Shown here piece after piece: positions 38,671-47,138 of a stretch of DNA of 64,000 nt. The DNA lies in assembly GCF_004917075.1 (NCBI RefSeq), contig NZ_SSYB01000004.1, positions 582,545 to 646,544 of the forward strand, written 5' to 3'. The notes under the pieces were generated by a model, which saw nothing but the letters and a program-made list of their open reading frames with translations, did no database searches and was not told where the DNA came from. The stretch is from Geomonas edaphica. Lineage in GTDB: Bacteria > Desulfobacterota > Desulfuromonadia > Geobacterales > Geobacteraceae. The translations under genes and the position numbers were made by a program. How positions within the stretch are numbered: position 1 is the stretch's first letter; each line of letters opens with the position of its first letter.

Positions 38671-39030
38671 CTAGGCGGGGATGTACTCTGCGGCGCCGAT
38701 TTCGGTCAGATAGAGACGGACGGTGACCGAGCAGTCGGCGCCCGCGCCCTTCACCAAAGCTACCACCTTCTCGAGAATGGCTCCCGCCAGCTTGTTCTCT
38801 ACGGCGGTACGGGGCCCGAGGCTGCGCGCGAGCACGATGATGCGCAGGTCGGCGCCGATGTCACGGGAGCTCCCCTGGGAGAACTGCAGCGAGATCTGCT
38901 CCGGTTTGAGGATAGCCATCTTGCCGCCGCGGATTTCTAGTAACCCTGAAATGATGGAAGGGACATCCTTCGCGAGGGCGTCCAGCACCTCGTCCTTCAC
39001 ATTCGCCTTATGGACTATCGCCACATTCAT
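38671..39030 (-). CDS. Small conserved protein, possible tautomerase-like fold
   Basis: 119 residues; GGAGGAAGTAATC before the ATG and a well-formed promoter and terminator on either side. Sequence shows a beta-alpha-beta pattern: MAILKPEQISLQFSQ, then ADLRIIVLARSLGPRT, a helix ENKLAGAILEKVVALVK and a strand SVTVRLYLTEIGAAEY. This ordering recalls MIF/tautomerase or DUF1904-type proteins, but the N-terminal proline needed for tautomerase chemistry is not present. I do not assign a function. Confidence 0.7.
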   Translation of the reverse strand: MNVAIVHKANVKDEVLDALAKDVPSIISGLLEIRGGKMAILKPEQISLQFSQGSSRDIGADLRIIVLARSLGPRTAVENKLAGAILEKVVALVKGAGADCSVTVRLYLTEIGAAEYIPA

Positions 39031-39074
39031 GATTACTTCCTCCTTGTGCAGTATGAGCGGTGAACAATCGGGGC

Positions 39075-39103
39075 AGTATAGAAGAAAATGAGTGAGACAT
39101 CAA
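39075..39103 (-). promoter_or_regulatory. Sigma-70-type promoter for the 119-residue gene
   Basis: On the minus strand TTGATG (39103-39098), 17-nt spacer, TATACT (39080-39075), with the start codon about 45 nt downstream at 39030. Five of six matches in the -10 element and correct spacing. Confidence 0.65.
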
Positions 39104-39113
39104 TAAAGAGAAT

Positions 39114-39142
39114 AAAAAAGGACCAGTGTGATGACTGGTCCT
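39114..39142 (-). terminator. Minus-strand terminator without an obvious gene
   Basis: AGGACCAGT (39119-39127), 6-nt loop, ACTGGTCCT (39134-39142); on the minus strand it is followed by TTTTTTATT. It would end a minus-strand transcript coming from 39143-39700, where no convincing gene is found (see findings). The rest of 39031-39708 carries only the promoter above and the ribosome binding site of the cytochrome gene. Confidence 0.8.
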
Positions 39143-39708
39143 GTGAAAGGAATGGTTTTGAGAGCTGATACTTACGTCAGCGTGAAGAAGATGGCCCCCT
39201 GTCCCTTTTCCGACTCTCACCCAAATCTTTCCCTGATGCCGCTGCAACAAAAAAGATCGTGATTACGTTTTTTTGGCCGGATCGCCTTCTACCGCATCAG
39301 ATCTCGTGCCCGTGGAGCTGATGCAGAAGCCGCTTCAAACGTTCCGCTGCAGACGAAAGCGAGAGAAAGCGGCCGCCCCCAAGGGCCTGTTGCGTTCTTG
39401 ACCATCATGGGCCGATCGCCCCACCACACCCTAGGCCGTTTAACCCATACCATGGGTACTTTCACCCAAAAAGCAATCTCGCACCGCTGCGCCGTTCCCT
39501 CACCGTAAAAACTTATCCCCCGCAATCCCTGACCAGATCCGGTTATACGAAAATCATTATTGCTTATCATCGCTTGGCGCGTACCGCTGGTACAGGTCAT
39601 GCTATCCACCCTGTCGCACTTCCCCTATCCATCATGTTTGGCACGTCAGTGCCTTACTGCCCCCATCTTCTTGACCGGGGCAGCCATACCCAAAGGAGGA
39701 AGCAACGG

Positions 39709-41280
39709 ATGAAAAAAAGCATCGTAGCACTGTGCAGTATCGGCAGTACCCTGCTGGCACTGGTCGGCACCGCGTTCGGTCTCACCCACCCGACCCTGAC
39801 CTGGACAGGGTACGCCATGTGCAGCTCCTGCCACACGACGCAGGCTAAGGCTATGTACCAATCGGTCCACTACCAGTGGAAGGGTTCCGCCGCCGAGATG
39901 ACCACAGGCCCGACCACACAGGGAAAGATCGACGCCGTCGACGGATCGAGCGCCCTCAACGCCTACTGCATCAACATCCAGGGGAACTGGGGCCCCTGCG
40001 GCGCCTGCCATGTCGGGACCGGCGCCAAACCTGTGGCCACCAGCAACCCGACCGCGGCGCAGCTTGCCGCCATCGACTGCCTGATCTGTCACAACGACAC
40101 CGTGAACGCACCATATTCCCGCGTGCGTAACGCGACCACCGGGCTCTTCGAACCGGCGGCAGGCCTTAACATGAACCTCGTGGTGCAAAAGGCCGCCATA
40201 AAACCGGTGCGCAAGAACTGCCTCGGCTGCCACGCCAAAGCGGGGGGCGGCGACGCGGTTAAGCGCGGCGACATCGCCCTTGCGAGCGGGACCACGGCAG
40301 ACATCCTCTACGATACCCACATGGCAACCGGCAACGGGGGCAATCTCGCCTGCCAGGCCTGCCACACCTTCAGTGCGCACCGGGTCGCCGGCCGCGGCAC
40401 CGATCTCAGGCCGCAGGACACCACTGTCCAGATGGCCTGCGCCACCACCACCTGTCACCCCACCAAGACCAGCACCACCTCCAGCCACGGTAACGAGTAC
40501 GTGAACCGCCATCAATCCCGCGTCGCCTGCCAGACCTGCCACCTCGCCAAATACGCGAAGAACGCCGGCGACTCGGCAGCCAGCGAAGCCACAGAAACCC
40601 ACCGTACCTGGGTCTCCGCGGAATGGAACTCGACTCTGAACCGCTACGAGCCGGTACCGACCAAGGCCAACAACCTGATCCCCAAATACGCCTTCTGGAA
40701 CGGCAAGAGCTGGGGCAACAACACCTTCAACACCGCCGTTCTCGACGCCGCTACCGGCGCCTACAAGATATCCCGTCCGGTGGGCGCCATCACCGACGGC
40801 GTAGGCACCAAACTCTACCCCTTCAAGTACAAGACAGCGACCCAAGCGCTCGCAAGCGGCAAGATCGTCCCCATCTCCACCGCGAAGTTCTTCGCCACCG
40901 GTCTCTATGACGACGCGGTGCGGGACGGCCTCGTCTACCTCGGGCTGTCCAGCACAACCCCCTATACCACCGTCACCACCGATGAATACCAGTTGCTGAA
41001 CCACCAGATCCCGGCGGCCTCCGGCAACACCCTGGCATGCGCCGCCTGCCATCCGAACGCCGGCGCCACCCAGCTGAAACTCGTCAATACCCTCGGCTAC
41101 GGTATCAAGGGGACGGCGACCACCACCTGCACCCAGTGCCACAGCTTCAAGGACGTCCATTCCCTGGACTACATCAGCATGCACGACAAGCACGTCAAGG
41201 ATAAGCAGATCGACTGCTCCATGTGCCACGGCTTCACCCGTCCCGAGCGTAATCTCAGGATAGGGATTCTTCCCGGCTAA
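39709..41280 (+). CDS. Secreted decaheme c-type cytochrome
   Basis: 523 residues from the ATG at 39709 (AAAGGAGGAAGCAACGG upstream). A Sec signal (KKSIVALCSIGSTLLALVGTAFG) precedes nine CXXCH sites at about 38, 97, 124, 171, 215, 274, 444, 474 and 503, and one unusual CX4CH (CATTTCH) at 244-250, so ten hemes are possible. A ~160-residue heme-free stretch (280-440) separates seven N-terminal hemes from three C-terminal ones. It should act in the periplasm or outside the cell in electron transfer to extracellular acceptors, as in other Geobacter multihemes. Not recognised as a named Omc protein. Confidence 0.88.
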   Translation: MKKSIVALCSIGSTLLALVGTAFGLTHPTLTWTGYAMCSSCHTTQAKAMYQSVHYQWKGSAAEMTTGPTTQGKIDAVDGSSALNAYCINIQGNWGPCGACHVGTGAKPVATSNPTAAQLAAIDCLICHNDTVNAPYSRVRNATTGLFEPAAGLNMNLVVQKAAIKPVRKNCLGCHAKAGGGDAVKRGDIALASGTTADILYDTHMATGNGGNLACQACHTFSAHRVAGRGTDLRPQDTTVQMACATTTCHPTKTSTTSSHGNEYVNRHQSRVACQTCHLAKYAKNAGDSAASEATETHRTWVSAEWNSTLNRYEPVPTKANNLIPKYAFWNGKSWGNNTFNTAVLDAATGAYKISRPVGAITDGVGTKLYPFKYKTATQALASGKIVPISTAKFFATGLYDDAVRDGLVYLGLSSTTPYTTVTTDEYQLLNHQIPAASGNTLACAACHPNAGATQLKLVNTLGYGIKGTATTTCTQCHSFKDVHSLDYISMHDKHVKDKQIDCSMCHGFTRPERNLRIGILPG

Positions 41281-41306
41281 CAGTCTCATCTTTTTCCCAT
41301 GCAATC

Positions 41307-41334
41307 AGGGCCCGGCAACGGGCCCTCTTTTTTC
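41307..41334 (+). terminator. Terminator of the decaheme cytochrome
   Basis: AGGGCCCG (41307-41314), GCAA tetraloop, CGGGCCCT (41319-41326), then CTTTTTT. It lies 27 nt after the stop codon. From here to 41576 no gene is seen. Confidence 0.9.
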
Positions 41335-41576
41335 CCTTCCCCGTCGGAAAGAAGCCGTCTCCAGCGAAACAGGCCTTACGGGCTGTCGAAAACTCCCGTT
41401 TGTGTGCACGTTGAAGTATCGCAGGTGCCGGTCCCTTTCGCTTTAGTTCTTAAAAAGAGATTTTCGCTTTTCCCGCCGCTTGAAAAAGTGGATTGCCTGC
41501 GTACACTTGCGATGTGTTTTTTCTAATATTCAAAGATGCAACAACCGGCAACCCAGCCTGGGTAAAGGAGGTAGCG

Positions 41577-42008
41577 ATGATTCGGTACTGTAGGATCCTG
41601 AGAACCTATCGATGCAAGAGTCCGAGCAGGTTCTACAACATCATGCTGAGGGTGTGGAAGTGCCTGACCGACAACCCTAGGATTCCGGGGTCGATATGGG
41701 CGGCGCATCCGGAACTGCTGCCCTTGTTTTTGACCCTGGCGGCAAAGTACCACGAGGTTTACCAAAGGGCCTCCCTCTACTCCAGCAGGCTTGATATCGC
41801 AGAGCGGGAGATGCTCCAGCCGGAGTTAATCGACTACATGGACGAGATCGCCTCGGTTTTGGAGGCGGCTGCCGTGCGTAATCCGGAGATACTTGTCATC
41901 TCGGGGTTCGATCTCACCAAGGAACGGAGGAATCCCACCAGGGCGAACGTGCCCCATAAGACTTCTGAAGATTCCGACGTTCAGGACACCGAGCAGACCC
42001 CTTCCTGA
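41577..42008 (+). CDS. Hypothetical helical protein
   Basis: 143 residues from the ATG at 41577, which has AAAGGAGGTAGCG upstream; the frame is open earlier without such a site. The N-terminus is basic (MIRYCRILRTYRCKSPSRFY), followed by amphipathic helices (LPLFLTLAAKYHEVYQRASLYSSR, LIDYMDEIASVLEAAAVR) and an acidic, disordered tail. No family is recognised. It has its own terminator, so it is a single-gene unit. Confidence 0.6.
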   Translation: MIRYCRILRTYRCKSPSRFYNIMLRVWKCLTDNPRIPGSIWAAHPELLPLFLTLAAKYHEVYQRASLYSSRLDIAEREMLQPELIDYMDEIASVLEAAAVRNPEILVISGFDLTKERRNPTRANVPHKTSEDSDVQDTEQTPS

Positions 42009-42087
42009 TGACATCGTTCGACCGGAGCAACTCGATCCGCCGCCCCCCGGTCGCAAGCTTTAGCAACTCCGCACAACGCAGGCGTTA

Positions 42088-42113
42088 GGGGATACCATTC
42101 AGGTATCCCCTTT
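42088..42113 (+). terminator. Terminator after the hypothetical gene
   Basis: GGGGATACC (42088-42096), ATTCA loop, GGTATCCCC (42102-42110), TTT. It is 80 nt beyond the stop at 42008. Confidence 0.75.
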
Positions 42114-42171
42114 GTGTATCCCTCCCGGTTCTCCCACCAATCAACTTCATAGCCTCCCACCCTTCAGGCGT

Positions 42172-42560
42172 GCATGTTTCCACCTCGCACGGCGGCGTTC
42201 CAGTTTCATCCGTCCTCGTTTCAGATTGCCACGGGGAGGTTTCACGTTAGGACGGGCACGCTTTCGATAGTTACGGAAGGTGTGAGGTCAGTACCCGCAC
42301 CGTTCACGTTGCCACGCGCATGTTTCGCGCCTGCATGCACACTTTTCGAATTGCCATGTCCAAATTTGAAATCGTCACTGGCACGTCTCAGGCTGGCATG
42401 CGCTCGTTTCAAATTGCCACAGACGCATGACAGGCCACCACGTGCACGTTGCAAGTTGTCAGGGACGGAATTCGGATCAGCACGTGCTCGTTGCCACGCT
42501 GCACGGGTCCGTTGCAGGTTGTCGCATGCTGGTTCCAGGATTTCCGCCAGAGGTTGGGAA
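42172..42560. repeat. Degenerate 21-bp-phased repeat array (about 18 units)
   Basis: The tetramer TTTC or a one-base variant recurs at 42177, 42198, 42219, 42240, 42262, 42303, 42323, 42344, 42365, 42386, 42407, 42449, 42470, 42491, 42512 and 42533, i.e. almost exactly every 21 bases. A consensus unit is GCACGTTTCAAATTGCCAC plus two variable bases. Two phases (around 42283 and 42428) have decayed. Both strands are open in one frame because the period is a multiple of three, giving a 7-residue translated pattern. It fills most of the 760-nt gap before the tRNA-Arg pair and is not a CRISPR (no conserved repeat with unique spacers). Confidence 0.8.
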
Positions 42561-42725
42561 GTCGACTGCCCCTACTACCGTGGTGAAGCCATATCTCCGG
42601 TTGGCAGGGGAGTGTCTTGACAAAATCCACTCGCACATGAGTTTGTCGCAAGGGGGCTGAGAGGAAAAGTGCTGCTATCGTGGTGCCTACGATGACCCTA
42701 GGGCCCCCCTATGACCATTTTGAAA

Positions 42726-42760
42726 CGAAAAAAGGACCTACGAGATCATCGTAAGTCCTT
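42726..42760 (-). terminator. Terminator of the tRNA-Arg transcript
   Basis: AAGGAC-C-TACGA (42732-42743) pairs with TCGTA-A-GTCCTT (42749-42760) apart from one mismatch, 5-nt loop; on the minus strand it is followed by TTTTTTCG. It lies 8 nt beyond the CCA end of the tRNA. Confidence 0.85.
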
Positions 42761-42768
42761 GTTTCTAA

Positions 42769-42845
42769 TGGCGCGCCCGGAGCGATTCGAACGCCCGGCC
42801 CCAAGATTCGTAGTCTTGTGCTCTATCCAGCTGAGCTACGGGCGC
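42769..42845 (-). tRNA. tRNA-Arg (anticodon ACG), copy 1
   Basis: 77 nt including an encoded CCA. The acceptor stem GCGCCCG/CGGGCGC, D-arm GCUCAGCUGGAUAGAGC, anticodon stem CAAGA/UCUUG with loop CUACGAA (anticodon ACG, wobble A expected to become inosine) and T-loop GUUCGAAUC are visible. It is the downstream member of a pair with a second tRNA-Arg of the same anticodon 31 nt away. Confidence 0.95.
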
Positions 42846-42876
42846 AAACTGTACTTTTACTGCGTGCTTCTTTTTA

Positions 42877-42953
42877 TGGCGCGCTCGGAGAGATTCGAAC
42901 TCCCGACCTACGGATTCGTAGTCCGTTGCTCTATCCAGCTGAGCTACGAGCGC
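42877..42953 (-). tRNA. tRNA-Arg (anticodon ACG), copy 2
   Basis: 77 nt with encoded CCA. The acceptor stem is GCGCUCG/CGAGCGC and the anticodon stem ACGGA/UCCGU with the same CUACGAA loop. D-arm and T-loop match copy 1, while acceptor, anticodon and T stems differ, so the two are diverged isoacceptors rather than a fresh duplication. It starts 8 nt after the stop of the DUF2155 lipoprotein gene, so the three are probably one transcript. Confidence 0.95.
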
Positions 42954-42961
42954 ATTCTTTA

Positions 42962-43438
42962 TCAACTGGCCGGCATGTAGTCGACCAGAGTGAAACCGTA
43001 TTGCGGATGCTGATAGGCATGCGCGGTGGGGTACAGCGAAAACAGCCACCCCTTGTAGATCTCCTTCCCGTTCTCCCGGATCACCAGCTGTGCCGCTGGG
43101 TTCACCAGGTCGTTCGACTGGGAGGTGAGGGTAGTACCTTCCATCACGAAGTGCGGCAGGAACGTTTCCACCTTGAGTGTCAGATCCGATCCGGGAAGCT
43201 TGAAGTCGGAACCTATGTTCAGGGTGTAAACCTTCTTCAGGTGGGCGTTCTTGTCGGCAACCCGGATCTGGACCGCCTTCCATTTGCCTTTCACCTGATC
43301 TGGAACCACGACAACCGACGGAGCCCTTGCCGGGCGTGGTCTGTTTGCTTCCGGTTTCTGCTTTCCCTTATCGTTGCATCCTGTTGCTAAAGATAATGCC
43401 ACCAGGGATAAAACCAGCAGTTTCAGCAATACCTTCAC
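42962..43438 (-). CDS. DUF2155-family lipoprotein
   Basis: 158 residues with a GTG start at 43438 that has GGAGGTTTTG upstream; an in-frame ATG 24 bases earlier has no site. A lipoprotein signal (KVLLKLLVLSLVALSLATGC) puts the acylated Cys about 21 residues in. The mature part ends ENGKEIYKGWLFSLYPTAHA, YQHPQYGF, matching the DUF2155 pattern (GWMFxxxPxxxxxEHPxY). The function is unknown; it is probably exported to the envelope. It lies upstream of the tRNA-Arg pair in the same direction. Confidence 0.75.
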   Translation of the reverse strand: MKVLLKLLVLSLVALSLATGCNDKGKQKPEANRPRPARAPSVVVVPDQVKGKWKAVQIRVADKNAHLKKVYTLNIGSDFKLPGSDLTLKVETFLPHFVMEGTTLTSQSNDLVNPAAQLVIRENGKEIYKGWLFSLYPTAHAYQHPQYGFTLVDYMPAS

Positions 43439-43491
43439 CAAAACCTCCGCTGACCGCAACAACCTTCAAGGCACTGCGTGCTGCAAAAAAA

Positions 43492-43584
43492 TGGCGGAGA
43501 GCGAGGGATTCGAACCCTCGATACCGGTTTCCCAGTATACACGCTTAGCAGGCGTGCGCCTTCGACCTACTCGGCCAGCTCTCC
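43492..43584 (-). tRNA. tRNA-Ser (anticodon GCU)
   Basis: 93 nt with encoded CCA and the long variable arm of class II tRNAs (GUAUACUGGGAAACCGGUAUC). Acceptor stem GGAGAGC/GCUCUCC, anticodon stem CGCCU-GCU-AAGCG, T-loop GUUCGAAUC. It decodes AGC/AGU. It lies 39 nt after tRNA-Ser(UGA) on the same strand. Confidence 0.95.
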
Positions 43585-43623
43585 GTTTCAAACCGTACTG
43601 CTATTTGTGCTACTAAAACCTAT

Positions 43624-43709
43624 TGGCGGAGGAAGTAGGATTCGAACCCACGGAACTTTCGTTCAACGGTTTTCAAGACCGCCGCCTTCAACCACTCGGC
43701 CATTCCTCC
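43624..43709 (-). tRNA. tRNA-Ser (anticodon UGA)
   Basis: 86 nt with encoded CCA and a long variable arm (GAACGAAAGUUC). Acceptor stem GGAGGAA/UUCCUCC, anticodon stem CGGUC, loop UUGAAAA giving UGA. The 5' end is only 5 nt after the serS stop codon, so it must be processed out of the serS transcript unless it has a promoter inside serS. Confidence 0.95.
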
Positions 43710-43714
43710 AAAGC

Positions 43715-45007
<1,293 letters not shown>

Positions 45008-45022
45008 TCACCAAAGCTATAC

Positions 45023-45051
45023 TGTTTAGCATTCCCGCCCTGGTTAGTCAA
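45023..45051 (-). promoter_or_regulatory. Putative promoter for serS and the tRNA-Ser genes
   Basis: On the minus strand TTGACT (45051-45046), 17-nt spacer, TAAACA (45028-45023), about 40 nt before the serS ATG at 44983. It lies in the short divergent gap with thpR. Confidence 0.45.
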
Positions 45052-45102
45052 CCATTTTTTTGCGTCGACGGCAAACAGAGCTTCACGCTGACAGGAGGAA
45101 TC

Positions 45103-45642
45103 GTGGCTAGGCTTTTCATAGCGATCGAACTACCCGATGAGATCAAGGAGACTCTCTCATCCTTTTGCTGTGATCTACCCGGTATGCGCTGGGTGCCGAC
45201 GGACCAGATACATCTCACCCTGCGCTTTCTTGGAGACGTGCAGGCAAAAGAGACGGCCAGACTCAAGGAAGCCTTGGCCGCGATCGCCTTCGCACCTTTT
45301 CCGCTCACCGTGCAGGGGGTCGGGCACTTCCCTCCCCACGGGCAGCCGAGGGTACTGTGGATCGGCCTCGAAGAATCGCGCCCACTTCTCGAACTGCAGC
45401 AGGGCATCGAAACGGCTGTAGCCGGGGTCGGCATCGTACCGGAGGAGCGCCGCTTTTCACCACACATAACGATCGCCCGCATAAAGGAAAACGCTTCAGC
45501 CGCGGTGAAGCTTTTCGAGGCAAAGCATCGCCCGCTCAGCTTTCCGCCATTCACCGTCAACGACTTCGTCCTCTTCTCGAGCGTCCTTAGCCCGAACGGG
45601 GCGACACACCGCAGGGAGGAGACTTTCCGCTCCCGATCCTGA
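45103..45642 (+). CDS. thpR: RNA 2',3'-cyclic phosphodiesterase (2'-5' RNA ligase family)
   Basis: 179 residues with GTG start, AGGAGGAATC upstream. The two HxTx motifs of the 2H phosphoesterase family are present: HLTL at 37-40 (followed by RFLGDV) and HITI at 121-124 (preceded by RFSP). The opening RLFIAIELP is typical of ThpR/LigT. The enzyme opens 2',3'-cyclic phosphates on RNA. It is divergent from serS. A short hairpin (CCTCTCCCGGAGGGAGAGG, 45724-45742) follows in an otherwise empty gap of 237 nt. Confidence 0.9.
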   Translation: MARLFIAIELPDEIKETLSSFCCDLPGMRWVPTDQIHLTLRFLGDVQAKETARLKEALAAIAFAPFPLTVQGVGHFPPHGQPRVLWIGLEESRPLLELQQGIETAVAGVGIVPEERRFSPHITIARIKENASAAVKLFEAKHRPLSFPPFTVNDFVLFSSVLSPNGATHRREETFRSRS

Positions 45643-45879
45643 CACCGGCACCTCAACAAAGGTGCGCCATCCGTCAAAATACCGTCAGAAAAACCTGGTA
45701 GGCGTCGATCTTCCGCTAGTCCCCCTCTCCCGGAGGGAGAGGAATGTGGACGTTGTACCGCGAAAGGTCATAAATAATCACGAAAAGAAAAGCTGCTTGC
45801 GAAGGGATTAAACAGTGGGGCTGGCGGGGGACCAAAGGTCGCTCCGGAGGGGGGCTCCCCCTCCGGAACGGGTTGAGGT

Positions 45880-46698
45880 TTAGAAGAGTTTGAGGACCGA
45901 CTGCGCTGCCTGTGAAGACATGGACAGCGAGGTGGTACCCAGGCTCTGACGGGTCTGCAACATCAGCATGTTGGCGCCTTCCTGGTTCATATCGGCCAGT
46001 GTCAGGTTGTCGGCGCCGGTCTGCAGCGTGTTGATCATCGAGTCCGTGAAGTTCTGACGGATAGTGATGACGTTCAGGTTCGCAGCCAGGGTTTGGGTGT
46101 TGGTCCTGAGGGTCGAGATCGCGGTGTCCATCTTCGCCGTGTCGGTAGTGATGTTGGCGTTGGTCTGCCAGTTGCTGGTGACGCCACCGAGGCTCAGACC
46201 GGTGGAGTTGGCGAGGAAGCCGACGACGTTGAGGCTGGAGCTTGCGTTCTCATTGAAGTTGACGGTCAAGGTGTTGGTTGCGCTCAGCAGGTTGAGGCCG
46301 CGGTACCCGGAGTCCGAGGAGATGTTGTCGATCTGGGACTGGATTGTTGAATACTGGGACCCCAACGTGGACCTGGTCGTGGTGTCGCTGGTGGATAGGG
46401 CGGATTGTGCGATACCTTTTGCTGCGTTGATCAGGCCAGTGATGGCGGTAATGCCAGCGTTGGCTGCGGAAACGGTCTGCACCGCCTCCGCCATGCCGTC
46501 CTTGCGGTCGGCGAGGTCGCTGGCGCGCTGACTGGCGTTCTGCGCGGCAAAGTAGTTGGTCGGGTTGTCGAGTGCACTATTCACCTGCTTGCCCGAGGAA
46601 AGCCTCTCCTGCGTTCTGTTCAGGAGTTTGCTGGTCGATTGCAGGTTGAGTAGGTTGGTCCTCATTCCTGCTGTTAAAGAAATCTCGCTGGTTGACAT
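45880..46698 (-). CDS. Short flagellin-like protein
   Basis: 272 residues from the ATG at 46698 (AGAAGGGGGAAACACC upstream). Only the conserved D0/D1 parts are present: N-terminal LTAGMRTNLLNLQSTSKLLN, RLSSGKQVNSALDNPTNYF and C-terminal QEGANMLMLQTRQSLGTTSL, QSVLKLF. The central hypervariable D2/D3 region of long flagellins is missing, and the pattern ALDNPTNYFAAQ resembles alphaproteobacterial-type flagellins. It lies alone, with no flagellar genes around it, so it is an orphan filament gene. A G/C hairpin follows its stop but lacks a U-tract. Confidence 0.85.
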   Translation of the reverse strand: MSTSEISLTAGMRTNLLNLQSTSKLLNRTQERLSSGKQVNSALDNPTNYFAAQNASQRASDLADRKDGMAEAVQTVSAANAGITAITGLINAAKGIAQSALSTSDTTTRSTLGSQYSTIQSQIDNISSDSGYRGLNLLSATNTLTVNFNENASSSLNVVGFLANSTGLSLGGVTSNWQTNANITTDTAKMDTAISTLRTNTQTLAANLNVITIRQNFTDSMINTLQTGADNLTLADMNQEGANMLMLQTRQSLGTTSLSMSSQAAQSVLKLF

Positions 46699-46834
46699 GG
46701 TGTTTCCCCCTTCTGGTTTGGTTCCCGGCTTTCTTGCCGGGTTTTTTGTTGCGGCCGATATAGGGGAGGCCTCTTTCACCATGCATGCCGTCTGATGGCA
46801 CAACTTTCCGACAGGAGAGAGGGCGGGGGGCGGG

Positions 46835-46861
46835 GTATCGGCCAGGTCAAGCCGTAAAATA
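46835..46861 (-). promoter_or_regulatory. Possible sigma-28 (FliA) promoter of the flagellin
   Basis: On the minus strand the -10 element GCCGATAC (46842-46835) matches the sigma-28 consensus GCCGATAA at seven of eight positions. With an 11-nt spacer the -35 would be TATTTTAC (46861-46854), a weak match. The resulting leader of ~130 nt carries a CCCGGC/GCCGGG hairpin near 46725-46742. The remainder of 46699-47073 shows nothing else. Confidence 0.35.
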
Positions 46862-47073
46862 TGTATAATTTCTGGGGTTTATCGCGTAAAAAATGATCAT
46901 TACTGACATCAAAGTGACGTAAAATCACCATATCGACCGGTGAAAGGCCTTTAATATTAACAATTTTCCCGAGGCCTTATCGACGGACCAGATTCTGCCT
47001 GAGACAGCCCGCGGCCTTCCCCCTTGTCAAAAAACCGACACCGTAAGCAGCACTTCCGAAGGGTGCGTCAAAA

Positions 47074-47111
47074 ATAAAAAAGCCCATCCATCGCGATGAT
47101 GGACGGGCTTT
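47074..47111 (-). terminator. Terminator of the YceH-DUF2288-DUF1847 operon
   Basis: AGCCC-A-TCCATC (47081-47092) pairs with GATGGA-C-GGGCT (47098-47109) with one mismatch; the minus strand continues TTTTTTATTTT. It lies 28 nt beyond the stop at 47139. Confidence 0.85.
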
Positions 47112-47138
47112 GGGCCCTGTAATCTTTTGAAGTCCGGC

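Noticed and set aside
39289..39609. Minus-strand 106-codon frame before the cytochrome gene
   Set aside because: No ribosome binding site, odd composition (Trp/Met-rich), overlaps the cytochrome leader; kept only as a possible transcript in findings.
39560..39708. GEMM-type cyclic-dinucleotide riboswitch in front of the cytochrome, as often in Geobacter
   Set aside because: The conserved core words of GEMM RNAs could not be found in the leader or the 150 nt before it.
39646..41304. Minus-strand open frame of 552 codons opposite the decaheme cytochrome
   Set aside because: The plus strand has a signal peptide, a good ribosome binding site and ten heme motifs; the antisense frame is Gly/Ala/Val-rich and featureless.
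42172..42560. Periodic array as a CRISPR locus
   Set aside because: The units are contiguous 21-mers that all vary; there is no conserved repeat alternating with unique spacers, no leader and no cas genes.
42174..42620. Plus-strand 148-codon and minus-strand 70-codon frames in the 21-bp array
   Set aside because: They are open only because the period is a multiple of three; no ribosome binding site and no family resemblance.
45844..45866. CCGGAGGGG/CCCCTCCGG hairpin as flagellin terminator
   Set aside because: A strong stem, but no U-tract follows on the minus strand; it may be structural only.
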